64,000 bases of DNA, from the NCBI GenBank assembly GCA_900465915.1, contig UBKJ01000017.1:248001-312000 (forward strand), in the 5' to 3' direction. How positions within the stretch are numbered: position 1 is the first letter of the stretch; every line of letters begins with the position of its first letter. Below, one piece after another: positions 1 through 11,486 of the stretch. A program made the translations under genes and the position numbers. The notes below the pieces were generated by a model. That model had not been told where the DNA came from and did no database searches. It was given only the letters and a program-made list of their open reading frames with translations. The DNA is from Hyphomicrobiales bacterium. GTDB taxonomy: Bacteria; Pseudomonadota; Alphaproteobacteria; Rhizobiales; Rhizobiaceae.

Positions 1-1017
1 CCGCTCTTCGTCGGGCTCGCGATCTATATCCTCGCGGCGCTGGGCGCGGCCACCGTCACCGACTTCACCACGCTGATCGTGCTGCGCGTCCTGCAGGGCC
101 TCGGCGCGGCGGCCACCCGCGTCATCGCCGTCTCGGTGGTGCGCGACCGCTTCTCGGGCCGCCAGATGGCCGAGGTCATGTCGCTGGCGCTGATGGTGTT
201 CATGATCCTGCCGGTGCTGGCGCCGGCGACGGGGCAGATCATCATGCTGTTCGGCCAGTGGCACCTGATCTTCCTGTTCATGGCCATCACCTCCTTCGCC
301 ATCGGCCTGTGGGCCTTCATCCGCCTACCGGAAACCCTGCCGGTCGAGCATCGCCGGCCGCTGACCGTCCACAGCGTCATCGGCGGCTTCCGCATCGTGC
401 TGACCAACCGCGTGGCGCTGTTCTACATGCTCGGCACGTCCTTCATCCTCGGCGCGCTGTTCGGATACATCAATTCGGCGCAGCAGATCTTTGTCGACAT
501 CTACCATCTGGGCGCGCTGTTTCCGGCCGCCTTCGCCGCCGTGGCGATGACGCTGGCGCTGGCCTCCTTCCTCAATTCGCGGCTGGTCGGCCGCTTCGGC
601 ATGCGCCGCATCTCGCACACCATGCTGTTCGTGTTCTGCGGCCTCAGCCTGTTGTGGATGGTGCTGTCGCGCAGCATGGGCGGCCCGGTGCCCTTCCCGC
701 TGCTGATGACGATCTATATGGGCATCATGTTCTCGTTCAGCCTGGTCTCCGCCAATTTCAACGCGCTCGCCATGGAGCCGCTGGGCGAAGTGGCCGGCAC
801 CGCCTCCTCCGTGCTCGGCTTCTCGCAGACGGTGATCGGCGCGGCGCTGGGCGCGGTGATCGGCCAGTCCTTCGACGGCACCACCACGCCGGTGGCGACG
901 GGCTATTGCGTGCTGGGCTTCATGGCCGTCGCCTGCGTGGTCGTCGCCGAGCGCGGAAAACTGTTCCACCCGCACAACGCGCCGGTGCAGAGCGGGGCCG
1001 ACGCCGGCTTCCACTAA
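1..1017 (+). CDS. MFS drug/multidrug transporter, Bcr/CflA family (5' truncated by window)
   Basis: The reading frame is open from the first base of the window, so the N-terminus lies outside it. The visible 338 residues contain about ten hydrophobic helices and the MFS central region LVLRVLQGLGAA followed by RVIAVSVVRDRFSGR, which matches the loop 4-5 area of Bcr/CflA drug:H+ antiporters. The C-terminal half has the expected six-helix repeat ending in a short polar tail. It is an inner-membrane exporter, probably of small drugs or metabolites; the substrate cannot be read from sequence. The gene converges on the phosphatase gene with a shared hairpin terminator. Confidence 0.85.
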   Translation, partial: PLFVGLAIYILAALGAATVTDFTTLIVLRVLQGLGAAATRVIAVSVVRDRFSGRQMAEVMSLALMVFMILPVLAPATGQIIMLFGQWHLIFLFMAITSFAIGLWAFIRLPETLPVEHRRPLTVHSVIGGFRIVLTNRVALFYMLGTSFILGALFGYINSAQQIFVDIYHLGALFPAAFAAVAMTLALASFLNSRLVGRFGMRRISHTMLFVFCGLSLLWMVLSRSMGGPVPFPLLMTIYMGIMFSFSLVSANFNALAMEPLGEVAGTASSVLGFSQTVIGAALGAVIGQSFDGTTTPVATGYCVLGFMAVACVVVAERGKLFHPHNAPVQSGADAGFH

Positions 1018-1028
1018 GCTTCCGCTAA

Positions 1029-1057
1029 AAAGAAAGCCGCCTTCCGGCGGCTTCTTT
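1029..1057. terminator. Bidirectional hairpin terminator
   Basis: A GCCGCC/GGCGGC stem with a TTCC loop is extended by an A-rich arm on the left and a T-rich arm on the right, so it can terminate the transporter gene on the plus strand and the phosphatase gene on the minus strand. It directly abuts the stop codon of the latter. Confidence 0.75.
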
Positions 1058-1890
1058 CATTCGGCCCATAGGGCGGCCTTGATGTCGCGCCAGCTCTCGC
1101 GATCGGGCGCGGCGACGATGCCACCGCCGACATGGGACGGACGATAGTCGCTCTCGTCCCAGCGCGCCAGATAGCCGCCGGCCTCCTGGTGGATCAGCGC
1201 GCCGGGCAGATGGTCCCACGGCATCAGCTTGTTATAGACCGCGAAATGCGCGCCGCCGGTGGCGATGATGCGATATTCGTGCGCGGCGCAGCGATAGCCG
1301 ATCGCGCCGAGGAAGCGGGCGTGGTTGCGCGCCAGGCGCGAGCGCATCGGCTCGTCCAGATAGGCCCAGGACACCGCGCCCGTCATGCGCTCGACCGTGT
1401 CGGCCGCCGCGACCCGCGCCGGAACCGTGGCGCCGTCGGACAGGCGCACATGGCTGCCGCCGCCCTTGACCGCCATGATGCAGTCCTTTCCGACCGGGTC
1501 GAGGATCAGCCCGGCCACCGTCTCGCCCTTGACCACCGCCGCCAGCATGACGCCGAACAGCGGCACGCCGGTGGCGAAGTTGAAGGTGCCGTCGACCGGG
1601 TCGATGGTGAAGGCGAGATCGGCCTCGCCCAGGCCCTCCAGCAGCGCCGGATCGTCGGAGCAGGCCTCCTCGCCGACGATCATCGCGCCGGGAAAGCGCT
1701 CCTTCAGCCGCGCGGTGATGAAGCGCTCGGCGTTGACGTCGGCCTCGGTGACGAGGTCGGCGGGCGAGGTCTTCTCGCGGATCGCGCCGGCCTCCAGCCG
1801 GCGGAAGCGCGGCATGATCTCCTTCTCCGCCGCCTCGGCCAGAAGGGCCGTCAGCCAGTCGATCTGTTTTTCGTCAAAGCGCATTGTCAT
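1057..1890 (-). CDS. Inositol monophosphatase family protein
   Basis: A 277-aa Mg2+-dependent, Li+-sensitive-type sugar/nucleotide phosphatase. Metal-binding motifs of the family are all visible: GEEAC near residue 74, [10 protein letters not shown] near 97 (DPxDGTxNF) and [16 protein letters not shown] near 225 (WDxxxGxxxxxEAGG). The family includes inositol-1-phosphatase, histidinol-phosphatase and 3'(2'),5'-bisphosphate nucleotidase, and the sequence alone does not decide between them. The start overlaps the end of ttcA by 17 bp, so the two genes are probably translationally coupled. ATG at 1884 is an alternative start two codons downstream. Confidence 0.88.
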   Translation of the reverse strand: MTMRFDEKQIDWLTALLAEAAEKEIMPRFRRLEAGAIREKTSPADLVTEADVNAERFITARLKERFPGAMIVGEEACSDDPALLEGLGEADLAFTIDPVDGTFNFATGVPLFGVMLAAVVKGETVAGLILDPVGKDCIMAVKGGGSHVRLSDGATVPARVAAADTVERMTGAVSWAYLDEPMRSRLARNHARFLGAIGYRCAAHEYRIIATGGAHFAVYNKLMPWDHLPGALIHQEAGGYLARWDESDYRPSHVGGGIVAAPDRESWRDIKAALWAE

Positions 1891-2746
1891 TCTCCCCGGA
1901 AGCGAGCGTCAGGCCCGCGAAATCGAACAGCTTGCGGTCCAGCAGATGGCTGGGGCGCACATTGGTCATGGCGCGGATCATCGTGTCCTTGCGGCCCGGC
2001 ATGCGCTTCTCGATATCCGCCAGCATCGCCTTCATGGCGTTGCGCTGCAGGCCTTCCTGGCTGCCGCACAGGTCGCAGGGGATGATCGGGAACCGCATGG
2101 CGGCCGCGAACCGCTCCAGGTCGTCCTCGGCCGCATAGGCGAGCGGGCGGAACAGCATCAGGTCGCCCTCGTCATTGACCAGCTTGGGCGGCATGGCGGC
2201 GAGCCGGCCGCCGTGGAACAGGTTCATGAAGAAGGTCTCGAGGATGTCCTCGCGGTGATGGCCGAGCACGATGGCCGAACAGCCTTCCTCGCGCGCGATG
2301 CGGTAGAGATTGCCGCGGCGCAGGCGCGAGCAGAGCGAGCAATAGGTGCTCGATTCCGGCAGCTTTTCGGTGACGATCGAATAGGTGTCCTGATATTCGA
2401 TGCGGTGCTCGATCCCGTAGCGGTCGAGGAAATCCGGCAGGATATGCTTGGGGAAATTCGGCTGGCCCTGGTCGAGATTGCAGGCGAGAAGCTCCACCGG
2501 CAGCAGGCCGCGCCATTTGAGGTCGAGCAGCAGCGCCAGCAGGCCGTAGGAATCCTTGCCGCCCGACAGGCACACCAGCCAGCGCTCGCCGGGCTTGACC
2601 ATGGCGAAATCGTCGATGGCCTGCCGCGTCAGGCGCAGGAGCCGCTTGCGCAGCTTGTTGAATTCGACCGAGCCGGGCGCGTCGCGGAAAAGCGGATGGC
2701 AGCCGTCGGTCTCTTCCCCGGCTATGTCCTGGTCGATGGCGTTCAT
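1874..2746 (-). CDS. ttcA: tRNA 2-thiocytidine(32) synthetase TtcA
   Basis: TtcA thiolates C32 of some tRNA anticodon loops using ATP and a 4Fe-4S cluster. The 290-aa product has the PP-loop SGGKDS, the CSLC cysteine pair and the downstream CDLCGSQ motif that complete the TtcA cluster-binding set, plus the conserved [14 protein letters not shown] segment. I chose the ATG at 2746 (protein starting [10 protein letters not shown]); an in-frame ATG at 2812 would add 22 residues that look non-conserved. Overlap with the phosphatase gene downstream suggests one transcript. Cytoplasmic. Confidence 0.93.
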   Translation of the reverse strand: MNAIDQDIAGEETDGCHPLFRDAPGSVEFNKLRKRLLRLTRQAIDDFAMVKPGERWLVCLSGGKDSYGLLALLLDLKWRGLLPVELLACNLDQGQPNFPKHILPDFLDRYGIEHRIEYQDTYSIVTEKLPESSTYCSLCSRLRRGNLYRIAREEGCSAIVLGHHREDILETFFMNLFHGGRLAAMPPKLVNDEGDLMLFRPLAYAAEDDLERFAAAMRFPIIPCDLCGSQEGLQRNAMKAMLADIEKRMPGRKDTMIRAMTNVRPSHLLDRKLFDFAGLTLASGENDNAL

Positions 2747-2840
2747 GATGCTGGCTCGCGGCGATGTGTCGGTAGGGCCTATATACGGAAAAGCCGCCCA
2801 TGGGGAAACCATGGACGGCCATTTCCTGGATGAAATCGCG

Positions 2841-2852
2841 CCCGAAGGCGTA
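2841..2852 (-). terminator. Short UUCG-capped hairpin after rpsD
   Basis: On the minus strand the sequence CGCC-TTCG-GGCG forms a 4-bp stem with a stable UUCG tetraloop just after the rpsD stop. There is no following U run, so it may be a transcript end-protecting hairpin rather than a full terminator. Confidence 0.4.
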
Positions 2853-2855
2853 AAA

Positions 2856-3473
2856 TCAACGCGAGTAGAATTCGACCACGAGGTTCGGCTCCATCTGGAC
2901 GGCGTAGGGCACGTCCGAGAGGGTCGGGATGCGGCCGTAGGTGGCGACCATCTTGTTGTGATCGACTTCGATATAGTCCGGCACGTCGCGCTCGGCGAGC
3001 TGCGCGGCTTCGAGAACGATCACGAGCTGCTTCGACTTCTCGCGCACTTCCACCACGTCGCCGGCCTTGAGGCGGTAGGACTGGATGTTGACGCGGCGGC
3101 CGTTCACGTTCACGTGGCCGTGATTGATGAACTGGCGGGCGGCGAAGATGGTCGGGACGAACTTGGCGCGGTAGACGACGGCGTCGAGGCGCGATTCGAG
3201 CAGGCCGATCAGGTTTTCGCCGGTGTCGCCCTTGCGGCGCGCGGCTTCCTCATAGGTCTTGCGGAACTGCTTCTCGGAGATGTCGCCGTAGAAGCCCTTG
3301 AGCTTCTGCTTGGCGCGCAGCTGCACGCCGAAATCCGACAGCTTGCCCTTGCGGCGCTGGCCGTGCTGGCCCGGGCCGTATTCGCGGCGGTTGACCGGGG
3401 ACTTCGGGCGGCCCCAGATGTTTTCGCCGAGACGGCGGTCGATCTTGTATTTCGCGGATTCGCGCTTGCTCAT
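2856..3473 (-). CDS. rpsD: 30S ribosomal protein S4
   Basis: The 205-aa product begins [20 protein letters not shown] and has the S4 N-terminal domain followed by the RNA-binding S4 motif ([40 protein letters not shown]). Length is normal for alphaproteobacterial S4. It binds 16S rRNA early in small-subunit assembly. The ATG at 3473 has an AAGGA ribosome binding site 8 nt upstream; the frame stays open further upstream but that part is not S4-like. As in many Rhizobiales it stands alone, away from the main ribosomal protein clusters. Confidence 0.98.
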   Translation of the reverse strand: MSKRESAKYKIDRRLGENIWGRPKSPVNRREYGPGQHGQRRKGKLSDFGVQLRAKQKLKGFYGDISEKQFRKTYEEAARRKGDTGENLIGLLESRLDAVVYRAKFVPTIFAARQFINHGHVNVNGRRVNIQSYRLKAGDVVEVREKSKQLVIVLEAAQLAERDVPDYIEVDHNKMVATYGRIPTLSDVPYAVQMEPNLVVEFYSR

Positions 3474-3792
3474 CGCATTTCCTTCAAAAAGTTGGCGCGC
3501 CATGCGGCGCGGAGAGGAAACGCGCCCTCCTCTGCCCCCGGTCCGGGGACTGACAGGATGAGATGCGCACGCATTGCGTTTCTCATCCACGGGACACGTC
3601 AAATGAAACGCCGGAACGTTTTCGCTCCGGCGATGGCGGGCTTTTACGGGGCGAACCGCCCGCTTGTCAAGGACAAAGCCCGGAAATCCGGCGATTCCGG
3701 CCTTTTGCAACACTTCGCCATCAAGCGTGAAGGAACGCGACCGCCATAACGGGTATTATCAGGGGTGACGCATCGACGAAAGAGGCAGCTCC
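3474..3792. other. Intergenic region with promoter(s) and an inverted repeat
   Basis: No gene seen. It must hold the divergent promoters of rpsD and the extensin-like gene. A 7-bp inverted repeat CGCCGGA...TCCGGCG lies at 3609-3632; its role is unclear. Confidence 0.4.
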
Positions 3793-4821
3793 ATGGCTCT
3801 ACCGACCTTCGCCAGGCCCTTGGTCGCGACCGCGTGCATCGCGGCGCTCGCAGTCTTTCCCACCGCCCTTCCGCCAAGCCCGGCGCAGGCCCGCAGCCTG
3901 CTCGAAGAATTGCTGCCCGCAAGCCATCATCACCGGCAGCCGCATCGCAAGAAGCGCAAGGCGACGCGCAAGATCGCGCCAAAAGCGGTAGAGCGGCCTC
4001 AGAAGAAGGCTCCCGCCGCGCCGGCCGTCTCCGCGCCGATTCCCACCCCGCGTCCGGAACAAGAAAACGCGCCGCAGAAACCGCAGGACGAGACCAGGCC
4101 GCCCGAGACGGCGGTTCCCGTACCGGAGGAAAAACCCAAGGCGGAGCCGGAGCAGAAGCCCGCGCCCGAGGCGAAGCCCGAACCCGAAGCAAAGCCCGAG
4201 CCGCCCAAGGCGGAGGACGTCCCCAAGCCCGCCGAGCCGCCAGCGCAGAAGGACGAGCGCGTCTACCAGGTCGCCTGCCCGGCGCTGATCTCGGGCGCGG
4301 TTCAGGGCAAATTGCTGCCGCCCATCGAGGAAGGCCCGCAATGCGGGACTCACTCGCCGCTGTCGCTGACGGCGATCGGAAAGGACGAGCCACTGAAATT
4401 CGCTCATGCGATCACCACCGACTGCGCGATGGCGGTGACGCTGGCCGAATGGAGCGACGACGTGCGCAAGGCCGCGCGCGAAGTCTATGGCGACAATACG
4501 CGCATCACGGAGATCGGCACGGGGTCGGATTATCAATGCCGCAAGGTCAACGGCGCGTCGACGGGCCGCGTCTCCGAGCACGCCTTCGCCAACGCGCTCG
4601 ACATCATGTCGTTCAAGTTCTCGGACGGAAGCGCCACGCAACTCGAAAGCGGCTGGAACGGCTCCGACAAGGAAAAGGCCTTCTGGCGCGCGGTGCATGC
4701 GGCGAGCTGCCGGCTGTTCATGACGGTGATCGGCCCGGACGGCGACGCCGCGCACCGCACCAACATGCATCTCGACCAGGGTTGCCACGGAGCCTCTTGC
4801 GTCGCCCGCATCTGCCAGTAA
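3793..4821 (+). CDS. Secreted extensin-like C-terminal domain protein
   Basis: The 342-aa protein has an N-terminal signal peptide ending at AQA (about residue 32), a basic stretch, a long Pro/Glu/Lys-rich linker (about residues 65-155), and then an extensin-like C-terminal domain from about 160 to the end. That domain carries paired cysteines and the motif SEHAFANALDI plus a distal NMHLDQGCHG, the His/Asp pattern of LAS/VanY-like metallopeptidase folds. The likely place is the periplasm or cell wall, with a possible peptidoglycan peptidase or wall-binding role (inferred from fold). The low-complexity linker probably spans peptidoglycan. Confidence 0.82.
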   Translation: MALPTFARPLVATACIAALAVFPTALPPSPAQARSLLEELLPASHHHRQPHRKKRKATRKIAPKAVERPQKKAPAAPAVSAPIPTPRPEQENAPQKPQDETRPPETAVPVPEEKPKAEPEQKPAPEAKPEPEAKPEPPKAEDVPKPAEPPAQKDERVYQVACPALISGAVQGKLLPPIEEGPQCGTHSPLSLTAIGKDEPLKFAHAITTDCAMAVTLAEWSDDVRKAAREVYGDNTRITEIGTGSDYQCRKVNGASTGRVSEHAFANALDIMSFKFSDGSATQLESGWNGSDKEKAFWRAVHAASCRLFMTVIGPDGDAAHRTNMHLDQGCHGASCVARICQ

Positions 4822-4913
4822 GATATGGGGCTAACCGCTGGATTATATTGCAAATTTTTTAGACGATTCTGCGATTGGCGCGATCCGGCGGCGGAACCGG
4901 AAGGAAACTGGGT

Positions 4914-5339
4914 ATGAAATCGACCCCGATCGCATTGTCCGCTCTCATTTCGCTCGGCTTCGTTTCGGCCGCCCTCGCCGACCAGGCGCCGCCGCGCTCG
5001 CGGGATTTCACCGCCAATTACCGCACGCTGGTGAAGAACCAGAAGGCCGCGCCGCCGGTCGCCGACTGCATCGCCACCGCCTATGACTATGTGAAGAAGA
5101 ACCGCAAATACGACCGGCTCGGCTTCACGCAGGACGACATCTCCGCCGCCTCCACCGACACCCATGCGGCCAAGTTCAGCAAGAGCGACCCGCGCAAGGT
5201 GTCGGCGGTGATCTCCGTGCCGGGCGAAGCGCGGCTGAAAAGCGTCGGCTACAAATGGGACAGCGTCACGCTGCGCTGCGGCCTGACGCGCGGCAAGCTG
5301 CAAGCCATCGAACTGGCTCCTGAAAAGTCCGACGACTGA
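4914..5339 (+). CDS. Small secreted protein of unknown function
   Basis: A 141-aa protein starting MKSTPIALSA with a clear signal peptide cleaved after ALA (about residue 22). The ATG at 4914 has an AAGGAA ribosome binding site at the right distance; an upstream in-frame ATG at 4875 would spoil the signal peptide. The mature part has two cysteines that could form a disulfide, and no family that I recognise. It lies 92 bp after the extensin-like gene on the same strand and may be envelope related. Confidence 0.65.
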   Translation: MKSTPIALSALISLGFVSAALADQAPPRSRDFTANYRTLVKNQKAAPPVADCIATAYDYVKKNRKYDRLGFTQDDISAASTDTHAAKFSKSDPRKVSAVISVPGEARLKSVGYKWDSVTLRCGLTRGKLQAIELAPEKSDD

Positions 5340-5443
5340 GCGCGTTTTGATCCGATGGAATCGGCGCTCTAGCTGTTTTACGCATTTTTAGACGCATCGA
5401 AGCAGGATCGGAATCAGTCCACTGGACTGAAATGCGCTCGGCA
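5340..5443. repeat. Probable extragenic palindromic repeat
   Basis: This 104-bp spacer is built from small inverted repeats: CCGAT-GGA-ATCGG near 5353 and the near-perfect TCAGTCCACTGGACTGA at 5414-5430, with the phrase GCGCTCTAGCTGTTTTACGCA between. The phrase resembles short intergenic repeats that I know from rhizobial and Brucella-type genomes. Only one copy is in this window, so the repeat nature is inferred. Confidence 0.45.
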
Positions 5444-5635
5444 TCAGTCCTTGTCCTCGACGTGATCCGGCAGGCCCTTGCGCCTCGTATGGGCGAAGTC
5501 CTCCAGCTCCTGCTCGGTCATCGATTCGTACATTTCGCGCGCCGCGCTGAACAATTCGTGCGGATCGATCTCGCCGCGCTTGGCGGCGAGCGCCGCTCCG
5601 GCGGCCTTTTGCTGGGCTTGCGATCTGGCGGGCAT
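5444..5635 (-). CDS. DUF3008 family small protein
   Basis: A 63-aa charged, soluble protein starting MPARSQAQQKAAGAALAAKR and containing SMTEQELEDFAHTRRKGLP, the two conserved blocks of DUF3008. The family has no established function; members are small and are often linked to stress responses. An AGGAG ribosome binding site precedes the ATG. The gene lies 27 bp downstream of hxlR on the same strand. Confidence 0.82.
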   Translation of the reverse strand: MPARSQAQQKAAGAALAAKRGEIDPHELFSAAREMYESMTEQELEDFAHTRRKGLPDHVEDKD

Positions 5636-5662
5636 GATTGCGTTCTCCTCTTAATTCCGGCG

Positions 5663-6076
5663 TCAGTCGCCCGCGCCGTCGAAACACGCCCGCGCCATGC
5701 GCATGGCGGCGCGGTTTTCGACCGCCCACAGGCCCAGGCCATGCACCGGGCCGGCCAGCGAATGGCCCAGGGCCGTCAGCGCATATTCCACCTCCGGCGG
5801 CGATACGGGTTTGACATGACGCGAGACGAGCCCGTCGCGTTCGAGCGAGCGCAAGGTGACCGTCAGCATGCGCTGGGAGATGCCCTCGATCGCCCGCCGC
5901 AGGGCGTTGAAGCGCATCGGCCCGGCCTGGAGATTGAAGATCACCAGGATGCTCCAGGTGTCGCCGACGCGGTCGAGCACCTCGCGGATCGGGCACGCGC
6001 CTTCCGCGTCCCTCACGAAGGCGGGCGTGGAAGACAAAAGGGACGTTTCGGCGTCCGGCCTGGCGGCGATCGTCAT
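5663..6076 (-). CDS. HxlR-family winged-helix transcriptional regulator
   Basis: The 137-aa protein has the HxlR signature: CPIREVLDRVGDTWSILVIF near residues 27-46 (a sensor cysteine before the winged helix) and RAIEGISQRMLTVTLRSLERDG. I chose ATG 6076, preceded by AGGA; the longer frame to 6202 would run through the promoter and operator. The gene diverges from an NAD(P)-dependent reductase gene, the classic arrangement in which an HxlR sensor of aldehydes or reactive electrophiles controls a detoxifying enzyme. Confidence 0.87.
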   Translation of the reverse strand: MTIAARPDAETSLLSSTPAFVRDAEGACPIREVLDRVGDTWSILVIFNLQAGPMRFNALRRAIEGISQRMLTVTLRSLERDGLVSRHVKPVSPPEVEYALTALGHSLAGPVHGLGLWAVENRAAMRMARACFDGAGD

Positions 6077-6165
6077 GTCGGGTCCTGTCGTCTCGGCGGT
6101 TACTTCGGTGTCGCCTGCCCATGTGAAAGTGCGTTCTTCACAAGCGCCGGCGCTTTCCCTAATCT

Positions 6166-6182
6166 GGTTATCATAAATAACC
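6166..6182. promoter_or_regulatory. Probable HxlR operator
   Basis: An inverted repeat GGTTAT-CATAA-ATAACC sits in the divergent hxlR/reductase promoter region, about 50 bp before the reductase start. HxlR dimers bind such short palindromes; assignment to this regulator is inference from position. Confidence 0.55.
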
Positions 6183-6230
6183 TGATTATGAAATGCACCC
6201 ATCGTCGTTCATATCGAGAAAGGAAAAGCC

Positions 6231-6875
6231 ATGGCGAAGATCGCATTGATCGGCGCGACCGGATTTGTCGGCGCCGCCGTCCTCAAGGAAGCCGTCGCGC
6301 GCGGAAACCGGGTGACGGCCCTTGTCCGCCACCCCGAGAAGGTCGCCAAGAACGACCATGTCACGGCCGTGCAGGCCGACGTTTTCGACAGCGACGCGCT
6401 GGCGAAGCAGCTTGCCGGCCATGACATCGTGATTTCCGCCTTCAATCCCGGCTGGGCCGACGCCAATATCCGCGAGAACCACACCAAGGGCAGCCGCTCG
6501 ATCGCCGAAGCGGCCAGGAAGGCCGGCGTCAAGCGCCTGATCGAGGTGGGCGGCGCGGGCAGCCTGGAAATCAAGCCGGGCGTGCAGCTCGTCGACACGC
6601 CGGAGTTTCCCGCCGACTGGAAGCAGGGCGCGCTCGGGGCGCGCGACGCGCTGAACGAATTGCGCGGCAACACGGACCTCGACTGGACCTTCGTGTCGCC
6701 CGCCATGCTTTTGCAACCGGGCGAGCGCACCGGCCGATACCGGCTCGGCGGCGACCAGCCGGTGTTCGACGCCAAGGGCGAAAGCAGGATTTCAGTCGAG
6801 GACCTCGCCGTCGCCATTCTCGACGAGGCCGAACAGGGCAAACATATCCGGCGGCGCTTCACCGTCGGCTATTGA
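6231..6875 (+). CDS. NAD(P)-dependent oxidoreductase (atypical SDR, YwnB-like)
   Basis: A 214-aa single-domain Rossmann protein with the dinucleotide motif GATGFVG at residues 8-14. It lacks the YxxxK catalytic pair of classical SDRs, as is normal for the NAD(P)-binding/NmrA-like group. Ribosome binding site AAAGGAAAAGCC precedes the ATG. The divergent HxlR regulator suggests induction by quinones, aldehydes or other electrophiles. Substrate unknown. Confidence 0.85.
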   Translation: MAKIALIGATGFVGAAVLKEAVARGNRVTALVRHPEKVAKNDHVTAVQADVFDSDALAKQLAGHDIVISAFNPGWADANIRENHTKGSRSIAEAARKAGVKRLIEVGGAGSLEIKPGVQLVDTPEFPADWKQGALGARDALNELRGNTDLDWTFVSPAMLLQPGERTGRYRLGGDQPVFDAKGESRISVEDLAVAILDEAEQGKHIRRRFTVGY

Positions 6876-6882
6876 GGCCGGG

Positions 6883-6908
6883 ACGCAGCCGGGCCGATCC
6901 GGCTGCGT
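6883..6908. terminator. Bidirectional terminator between reductase gene and dnaE
   Basis: A 10-bp perfect stem ACGCAGCCGG/CCGGCTGCGT with a 6-nt loop lies exactly in the 36-bp gap between two converging genes. Confidence 0.7.
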
Positions 6909-6911
6909 TCG

Positions 6912-10403
<3,492 letters not shown>

Positions 10404-10541
10404 CTTTCACCCCGATCGATTCCGGCTGGCGGACGACTCTCGCCGTCCCTCGGCGACAGTTTCGGGGAACGGGCCGGCGATGTCCAGTAAAGCCGTCGCG
10501 TTCAGGCGACGGGCGCACAGGAAAGCCGCGCCGGAGCCGGG

Positions 10542-10628
10542 TCAGATGACGCTCACCCAGATGGCGAAGGTGGCGATGAAAAGGCTTACGGAAACGAAGG
10601 ACATAACGTCGTGGACGAGATCAGTCAT
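10542..10628 (-). CDS. 28-aa single-helix membrane protein, candidate SOS-induced division inhibitor (SidA-like)
   Basis: ATG at 10628 follows a strong AGAGGAG ribosome binding site at 8 nt spacing. The peptide starts MTDLVHDVMSFVSVSLFI, continues ATFAIWVSV and ends with Ile before TGA: a short amphipathic start, then one transmembrane helix. Its promoter contains a LexA-type direct repeat. In Caulobacter crescentus the SOS-induced SidA is a 29-aa single-helix inner-membrane protein that blocks FtsW/FtsN; the match in size, topology and regulation suggests the same role here. I cannot compare the sequences, so this is analogy, not proven homology. Confidence 0.7.
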   Translation of the reverse strand: MTDLVHDVMSFVSVSLFIATFAIWVSVI

Positions 10629-10666
10629 AGCGGAAACTCCTCTTTGTTCACGTATGTTTATTTTAT

Positions 10667-10681
10667 GTTCTATTTTTGTTC
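10667..10681 (-). promoter_or_regulatory. LexA (SOS) box
   Basis: On the minus strand GAAC-AAAAATA-GAAC is an exact alphaproteobacterial GAAC-N7-GAAC (GTTC-N7-GTTC) LexA site. It sits between a -35-like TTGCAA (10685-10690) and a -10-like CATAAA about 17 bp further on, a position that would block RNA polymerase. It ends 38 bp before the start of the 28-aa gene. Confidence 0.75.
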
Positions 10682-10731
10682 CGATTGCAAGCGGCCTTTT
10701 CGCCGAAGGGCGATTCAAGGTTTACGAAAGA

Positions 10732-10768
10732 TGAAAAGAAAAACCGCAAGCCGGGACGGCCTGCGGTT
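10732..10768 (-). terminator. Rho-independent terminator of the proS-lolC-lolD operon
   Basis: Minus-strand AACCGCA...TGCGGTT stem with inner GGC/GCC pairs, followed by TTTTTCTTTT. It starts 31 bp after the lolD stop. Confidence 0.85.
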
Positions 10769-10799
10769 CGATATGTCGCGATTATAAGGCGGAAGGCGA

Positions 10800-11486
10800 T
10801 CAGACCTCGGACACCTTGCCGTCCTTCAGCGTCACGCGGCGGTCCATGCGGCGGGCCAGCTCGTGATTGTGGGTGGCGATCAGCGCCGCCAGGCCAGACT
10901 GGCGCACCAGCGCCTCCAGCGCGCCGAAGACGTAGGACGAGGTGGTGGGGTCGAGGTTGCCGGTCGGCTCGTCGGCCAGAAGCACCAGCGGCGCGTTGGC
11001 GACCGCGCGGGCGATGGCGACGCGCTGCTGCTCGCCGCCCGAAAGCTCCGCCGGGCGGTGCGAGGCGCGCTTGCCGATCTTCATGTAGTCGAGAAGCTGC
11101 TGGGCGCGCTCGCGGGCCGCCTTCTTGGGCAGGCCGCGGATCATCTGCGGCATCATGACGTTTTCGAGCGCGGTGAATTCCGGCAGCAGGTGGTGGAACT
11201 GGTAGACGAAGCCGATGTCGTTGCGGCGGATCGCCGTGCGTTCCTCGTCGGACAGCGTGCTGCACGAACGTCCGTCGAGGATGACGTCGCCCTTGTCGGG
11301 CCGCTCCAAGAGGCCCGCCGTGTGCAGCAGCGTCGACTTGCCGGCGCCCGACGGGGCCACCAGCGCCACCATCTCGCCGCGGCGCAGGGTGAAGGCCGCG
11401 TCCTTGAGGATGACCAGCTCGCGGTCGGCTTCCTTGTAGGCGCGCCCGACGCCCTCAAGCCGGAGGATTGGCTCAGCCGCCATCAT
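10800..11486 (-). CDS. lolD: Lipoprotein-releasing ABC transporter ATPase LolD
   Basis: A 228-aa ABC ATPase with Walker [11 protein letters not shown]-loop [11 protein letters not shown], signature [14 protein letters not shown] and Walker [12 protein letters not shown]. The [16 protein letters not shown] stretch is typical of LolD. It powers extraction of outer-membrane lipoproteins from the inner membrane to LolA. The start ATG overlaps the lolC stop by 4 bp (ATGA), so the two are coupled. Confidence 0.95.
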   Translation of the reverse strand: MMAAEPILRLEGVGRAYKEADRELVILKDAAFTLRRGEMVALVAPSGAGKSTLLHTAGLLERPDKGDVILDGRSCSTLSDEERTAIRRNDIGFVYQFHHLLPEFTALENVMMPQMIRGLPKKAARERAQQLLDYMKIGKRASHRPAELSGGEQQRVAIARAVANAPLVLLADEPTGNLDPTTSSYVFGALEALVRQSGLAALIATHNHELARRMDRRVTLKDGKVSEV

